Shown piece by piece: positions 4,293-6,352 of a stretch of DNA of 6,352 bases. Numbering within the stretch: the first letter of the stretch is position 1; each line of letters begins with the position of its first letter. The notes beneath the pieces are model-generated. The model was not told the origin of the DNA, searched no databases, and was given only the letters and a program-made list of their open reading frames with translations. The translations under genes and the position numbers were made by a program. Origin of the DNA: Aquificaceae bacterium (GTDB taxonomy: Bacteria; Aquificota; Aquificia; Aquificales; Aquificaceae); NCBI GenBank assembly GCA_015487535.1, contig WFPN01000093.1:1-6352 (forward strand), written 5' to 3'.

Positions 4293-6352
4293 CTTCCTTT
4301 CCCTCGGACTTTATAACTACCCTCCTTATCTCGTCCTCCTCTTCCAGGTCCCACCTAGGCTTTGCGAGTCTGTCCCTCTTGGTTAAGGGGATCTCGTCCG
4401 CCCTTATCTTATCGTAGAAAGCCTTTCCAAGTTTCGTGCTCACCAGAACCTCGAGCTCGTCCTTTATAGGCAGAAGGTCTATGAGTCTCTCCCTCGCAGA
4501 TCCTAGAACGCCCACACCCTTTACTCCCCTGTTTCTAACCGCTATCTCCTCCTGGTATATCCTCTTAACCTTACCGTCGGGCGTGACGACGATCAGGAAC
4601 GGCTCTTCCTTTATAGTCCTTATACCAACCACTTCGTCCCCGTCTTCGACCTTTATCCCCTGTGCTCCTTTAGTTCCCGGTGTGGCGGGAGGTATCTCCC
4701 TTACGCTGAACCTGGCTACCTTGCCTTTCCTCGTAAACACGAGGACGTCGCTCATATCTATCGACTGGGAGATCCCAACCACCTCGTCGTCCTCAGCCAG
4801 CTTTATTATCCTCATCCCCTGAGCTTTGTACTCGAACTCCACCAGGGGGATCTTCTTTATCATCCCATTCCTTGTAACGAGGAGGAGCCTGTCGGCGAAC
4901 TGCTCCCTTATGAATGCTCCCACTATCCTCTCCCCAGATTCCTTGAAGTGGACCTTGCTGCCCCTGAGGGCCTGAGATCCAGCGAGCCAGTAAACCCTTC
5001 CCCTGTTGGAGACTAGAAAGAGCCCTTCGGTGAAGGGGACGTCGAGTATGTCCACTACTGGGGCCTCGCCCTCAGGCATCTCCTCTACGGGAACTACCTT
5101 CCCGTTCTCGAGAACTGTAACTACAAGAGAGCCTTCCTCGGGCTCACCCTCGAGCCCTTCTATGAATGTTCTCCTGGGATCTCCGTACCTCTTTACCAGC
5201 TGCTGGGTCTCCTCTATGAATATTTTTATCCTCTCCTCCTCGCTGCCTATCACTTTACGGTAGTAATCGATCTTCTGGAGTAGGTCCGCCTCCTCTTGTC
5301 TGAGCCTGTCCCTCTCGAGGGATGTGAGCCTGTGGAGTCTCAGGTCCAGAACCGCCTGGGCCTGCCTCTCCGTCAGACCGAAGCGCGCCTGGAGCATCTC
5401 CCTCGCCTCTGCGGGGTCCTTGGATCTCCTTATCCCCTCTATAACCTCGTCGAGGTTGTTTATCGCTATCAGGAGCCCCTGAACCACGTGGAGTCTGTCT
5501 TCGGCCTTCTTTAAAAAGAACCTCGTCCTCCTCAGGATTACCTCGAGCCTGTGCTTTATGAACTCCCTGAGGAGCTCCTTTATCCCTACGAGCTTCGGCT
5601 CCCCGTTTACGAGAACCACAAGGTTCACCGGAAAGCCTTTCTTGAGCTGAGTGTACTTGAAGAGTTTTTTAAGGACCTTCTCTCCCTTCGCCTCCCTTTT
5701 GAGCTCTATTACTATCCTTATTCCCTCCTTGTCCGACTCGTCCCTTATATCGGAGATCTCCTTGAGCCTCCCGCTTCTGACGTTGTCCGCTATCTTCTTT
5801 ATGAGCTCCGCCTTGTTCACCTGGTAAGGGATCTCGGAGACTACGATCTGCTCCTTCCCTCCCTGGACCTTCTCCACATGGGCCTTCGCCTTTACCTGAA
5901 CTATTCCCCTACCGGTCTCGTAGATCTCTTTAAGGTCCTTAGCGTTCTCTATAACACCTCCGGTAGGGAAGTCGGGACCCTTTATTATCTCAAGTATCTC
6001 CTCGGTGCTCATGTTTGGGTTCTTCGCAAGCTCTATGAGGGCCTTCCCCACCTCCCTGAAGTTGTGTGGTGGTATGGAGGTCGCCAGTCCGACCGCTATT
6101 CCAGCGGTTCCGTTGCAGAGGAGGTTGGGGAACTTGGAGGGGAGGACCGTAGGCTCCGTGAGGGACTCGTCGAAGTTGGGAACGAAGTCCACCGTCTCTT
6201 TGTCTATGTCCTCGAGCATCTCGACCGCTATCTTGGAAAGCTTGGCTTCGGTGTATCTCATCTGGGCTGCCGGATCCCCGTCCACGGAGCCGTAGTTCCC
6301 CTGCCCGATTATGAGGGGATACCTCATCGAGAAATCCTGGGCCATCCTCACG
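4261..6352 (-). CDS. gyrA: Type IIA topoisomerase subunit A, GyrA-like (5' partial)
   Basis: This is the DNA breakage-reunion subunit of gyrase or topoisomerase IV, acting as a tetramer with GyrB/ParE. The visible 696 residues begin at a point matching E. coli GyrA V90; roughly the first 90 residues, including the quinolone-pocket Ser/Asp, lie beyond the window. The catalytic tyrosine is present in AAQMRYTE (residue 33 of the visible part, codon 6253-6255, equivalent to E. coli Y122). The breakage domain and coiled-coil arms run to about 395 (KHRLEVILRRTRFFLKKAEDRL, ARFGLTERQAQAVLDLRL). A six-bladed C-terminal pinwheel follows from about 405 to 680. The first blade has no QRRGGKG-like GyrA box; the stretch after ENGKVVPVEE reads MPEGEAPVVD. 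A short acidic tail (683-694) ends the protein. By analogy with the Aquifex enzyme, the protein may act as a topoisomerase IV despite its name. The last ten codons overlap purS. Confidence 0.95.
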   Translation of the reverse strand, partial: VRMAQDFSMRYPLIIGQGNYGSVDGDPAAQMRYTEAKLSKIAVEMLEDIDKETVDFVPNFDESLTEPTVLPSKFPNLLCNGTAGIAVGLATSIPPHNFREVGKALIELAKNPNMSTEEILEIIKGPDFPTGGVIENAKDLKEIYETGRGIVQVKAKAHVEKVQGGKEQIVVSEIPYQVNKAELIKKIADNVRSGRLKEISDIRDESDKEGIRIVIELKREAKGEKVLKKLFKYTQLKKGFPVNLVVLVNGEPKLVGIKELLREFIKHRLEVILRRTRFFLKKAEDRLHVVQGLLIAINNLDEVIEGIRRSKDPAEAREMLQARFGLTERQAQAVLDLRLHRLTSLERDRLRQEEADLLQKIDYYRKVIGSEEERIKIFIEETQQLVKRYGDPRRTFIEGLEGEPEEGSLVVTVLENGKVVPVEEMPEGEAPVVDILDVPFTEGLFLVSNRGRVYWLAGSQALRGSKVHFKESGERIVGAFIREQFADRLLLVTRNGMIKKIPLVEFEYKAQGMRIIKLAEDDEVVGISQSIDMSDVLVFTRKGKVARFSVREIPPATPGTKGAQGIKVEDGDEVVGIRTIKEEPFLIVVTPDGKVKRIYQEEIAVRNRGVKGVGVLGSARERLIDLLPIKDELEVLVSTKLGKAFYDKIRADEIPLTKRDRLAKPRWDLEEEDEIRRVVIKSEGKEDEESEGSDQT

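Noticed and set aside
3951..4316. Plus-strand open frame across the purQ/purS/gyrA junctions
   Set aside because: It is antisense to three well-supported genes and has no recognisable protein features.

Overview
The window looks like a compact stretch of chromosome from a thermophilic bacterium of the Aquificales (Aquifex/Hydrogenobacter/Hydrogenivirga type). This is inferred from gene content, not from a database match. A bacterial gyrA, bacterial purS/purQ and an NtrC-type sigma-54 activator sit beside two genes otherwise typical of archaea and Aquificales: a HARP-type RNA-free RNase P and a Pab1020-type (Rnl3) RNA ligase. The GyrA protein also lacks a recognisable GyrA box, as reported for Aquifex aeolicus. 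Proteins are rich in Lys/Glu/Arg, with heavy use of AGG and ATA codons. Nearly every base is coding.

Layout. (1) 1-359, plus strand: the 3' end of a sensor histidine kinase (ATP-binding domain only). (2) 294-1661, minus strand: a complete NtrC-family response regulator (receiver, AAA+, Fis-type HTH), running tail-to-tail into the kinase with a 66-nt antisense overlap. (3) 1662-1730: the only non-coding stretch, a 69-bp divergent control region tiled by three related palindromic sites. (4) 1731-2327, plus strand: HARP RNase P. (5) 2298-6352, minus strand: a chain of overlapping genes read gyrA (5'-truncated by the window edge), purS, purQ, RNA ligase. The ligase end overlaps the HARP end by 30 nt.

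How the genes may work together. The kinase and regulator are plausibly cognate. The regulator lies divergent from HARP, and the palindromes between them could let it control itself and perhaps HARP. HARP matures tRNA 5' ends, and the ligase joins or circularises RNA. The two families are known to co-occur across genomes and are physical neighbours here. PurS and PurQ are two of the three subunits of FGAM synthetase; purL is not in the window. GyrA/ParC-like protein is the DNA-cleaving subunit of the type IIA topoisomerase. No RNA genes, mobile elements, CRISPR arrays or convincing terminators were seen.
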